In this document: positions 63,615 through 64,000 of the stretch, piece by piece | Position numbering within the stretch: position 1 is the first letter of the stretch | Layout of the letters: each line of letters starts with the position of its first letter | Source: Pigmentibacter sp. JX0631 | Lineage (GTDB): Bacteria; Bdellovibrionota_B; Oligoflexia; Silvanigrellales; Silvanigrellaceae | Reading direction: 5' to 3' | Assembly: GCF_029873255.1 (NCBI RefSeq) | Contig: NZ_CP123622.1 | Coordinates: 186,001-250,000, forward strand | DNA length: 64,000 bases | Notes under the pieces: generated by a model | Seen by the model: only the letters and a program-made list of their open reading frames with translations | Databases searched by the model: none | What the model was told of the DNA's origin: nothing | Program-made: the position numbers and the translations under genes

Positions 63615-64000
63615 ATGCGTTTTCCAGGAAAAATTGTTTCTATTTTAAGTATTTTTAACTTATTACCGCTCATTGCACAAGCTCAATCAGGATCAATAAT
63701 CACTGATTATGCAAATATTAATGGATATGTTACTTTAAATGTAGAAAAAAATGATCCTCAAGGAGGATTTAATCCTATCTTCAACTTTGATAATAAAAAA
63801 GAAATAACATTTATGAATGTGGAAATAACACCAAAAATGGAGGAAAAAATAAATTATGCTAATTATTTTATGCTTTTCCGTGGGGGAGAAAAAGATTATA
63901 GACAAGGAATAGTCAGATTTTCACAATCAGCAAATGCTGTTGATTTAAAAATGGCAAATGTACCAGTTTTAGATCAAGGCCGTTATGGAACTTGTGTTAC
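63615..64000 (+). CDS. Secreted papain-family (C1) peptidase-like protein, N-terminal part
   Basis: Runs off the right edge; 128 codons visible. Strong AAGGAG (63603-63608) before the ATG. Signal peptide MRFPGKIVSILSIFNLLP..AQA, then about 100 residues of pro-domain-like sequence with FNFDNKKEITF, and finally VPVLDQGRYGTCVT. That segment resembles the papain active-site motif (DQG-x-x-G-x-C), with the Cys near the cut-off as nucleophile. The family assignment rests on that motif alone, so it is tentative. Confidence 0.55.
   Translation, partial: MRFPGKIVSILSIFNLLPLIAQAQSGSIITDYANINGYVTLNVEKNDPQGGFNPIFNFDNKKEITFMNVEITPKMEEKINYANYFMLFRGGEKDYRQGIVRFSQSANAVDLKMANVPVLDQGRYGTCV

Overview
The window is AT-rich DNA (roughly 30% G+C by eye) from a Gram-negative bacterium. 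The evidence is Sec signal peptides, lipoboxes, two outer-membrane barrels whose last residue is Phe, TatC, and a Zur-type Fur protein. Dense housekeeping operons alternate with secreted proteins. My best guess is the Oligoflexia/Silvanigrellales branch of Bdellovibrionota; this is inference from gene content, and no rRNA or tRNA gene is visible.

Layout. 1-6.6 kb: end of a cyclase-family hydrolase, an amino-acid-type binding protein, mnmG, a ChaN/erythromycin-esterase-like protein, a GNAT enzyme and a fatty acid desaturase. 6.7-13.9 kb: thiamine block. thiD and a persulfide-dioxygenase-like gene run leftwards. A promoter and TPP riboswitch drive thiC-thiO-thiS-thiG-thiE-thiF rightwards; ThiF carries a rhodanese-like tail. 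14-18.6 kb: a globin-PAS-Hpt-like sensor, an AhpD-like protein, a small secreted protein and an Rpn nuclease locus with two extra tandem copies of its C-terminal part.

19-30.5 kb: accessory secretome. Three paralogous secreted proteins with a MACPF-like core and an RCC1-like propeller protein form one tight operon, followed by a 986-residue lipoprotein hydrolase on the opposite strand and an outer-membrane barrel. 30.5-34.5 kb: dipeptide epimerase with an IHF/HU gene, a DUF3015 protein, and zur overlapping an mnmD-like methyltransferase. 34.6-39.7 kb: a zinc-uptake operon joining Zrg-like and Znu-like transporters, divergent from zur across a palindrome that may be the Zur operator. 39.7-45 kb: lysS, polA, tatC. 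45-49.5 kb: a porin, a TIGR01777 protein, and a glutaredoxin/BolA pair. 49.5-54.7 kb: tetrapyrrole operon hemX-ansA-hemA-hemC-hemD. 54.8-64 kb: J-domain protein, M20 dipeptidase, FG-GAP lipoprotein, acyltransferase, TPR protein, acyl-CoA dehydrogenase and the start of a likely papain-family protease.

The two most interesting regions are the Rpn locus and the MACPF-like operon. In the Rpn locus all three C-terminal copies keep the same internal ATG behind a perfect Shine-Dalgarno, as expected for intragenic antitoxins, and differ in the number of a 12-residue repeat. The MACPF-like operon (19.1-25.6 kb) looks like a candidate multi-component secreted pore-forming system.
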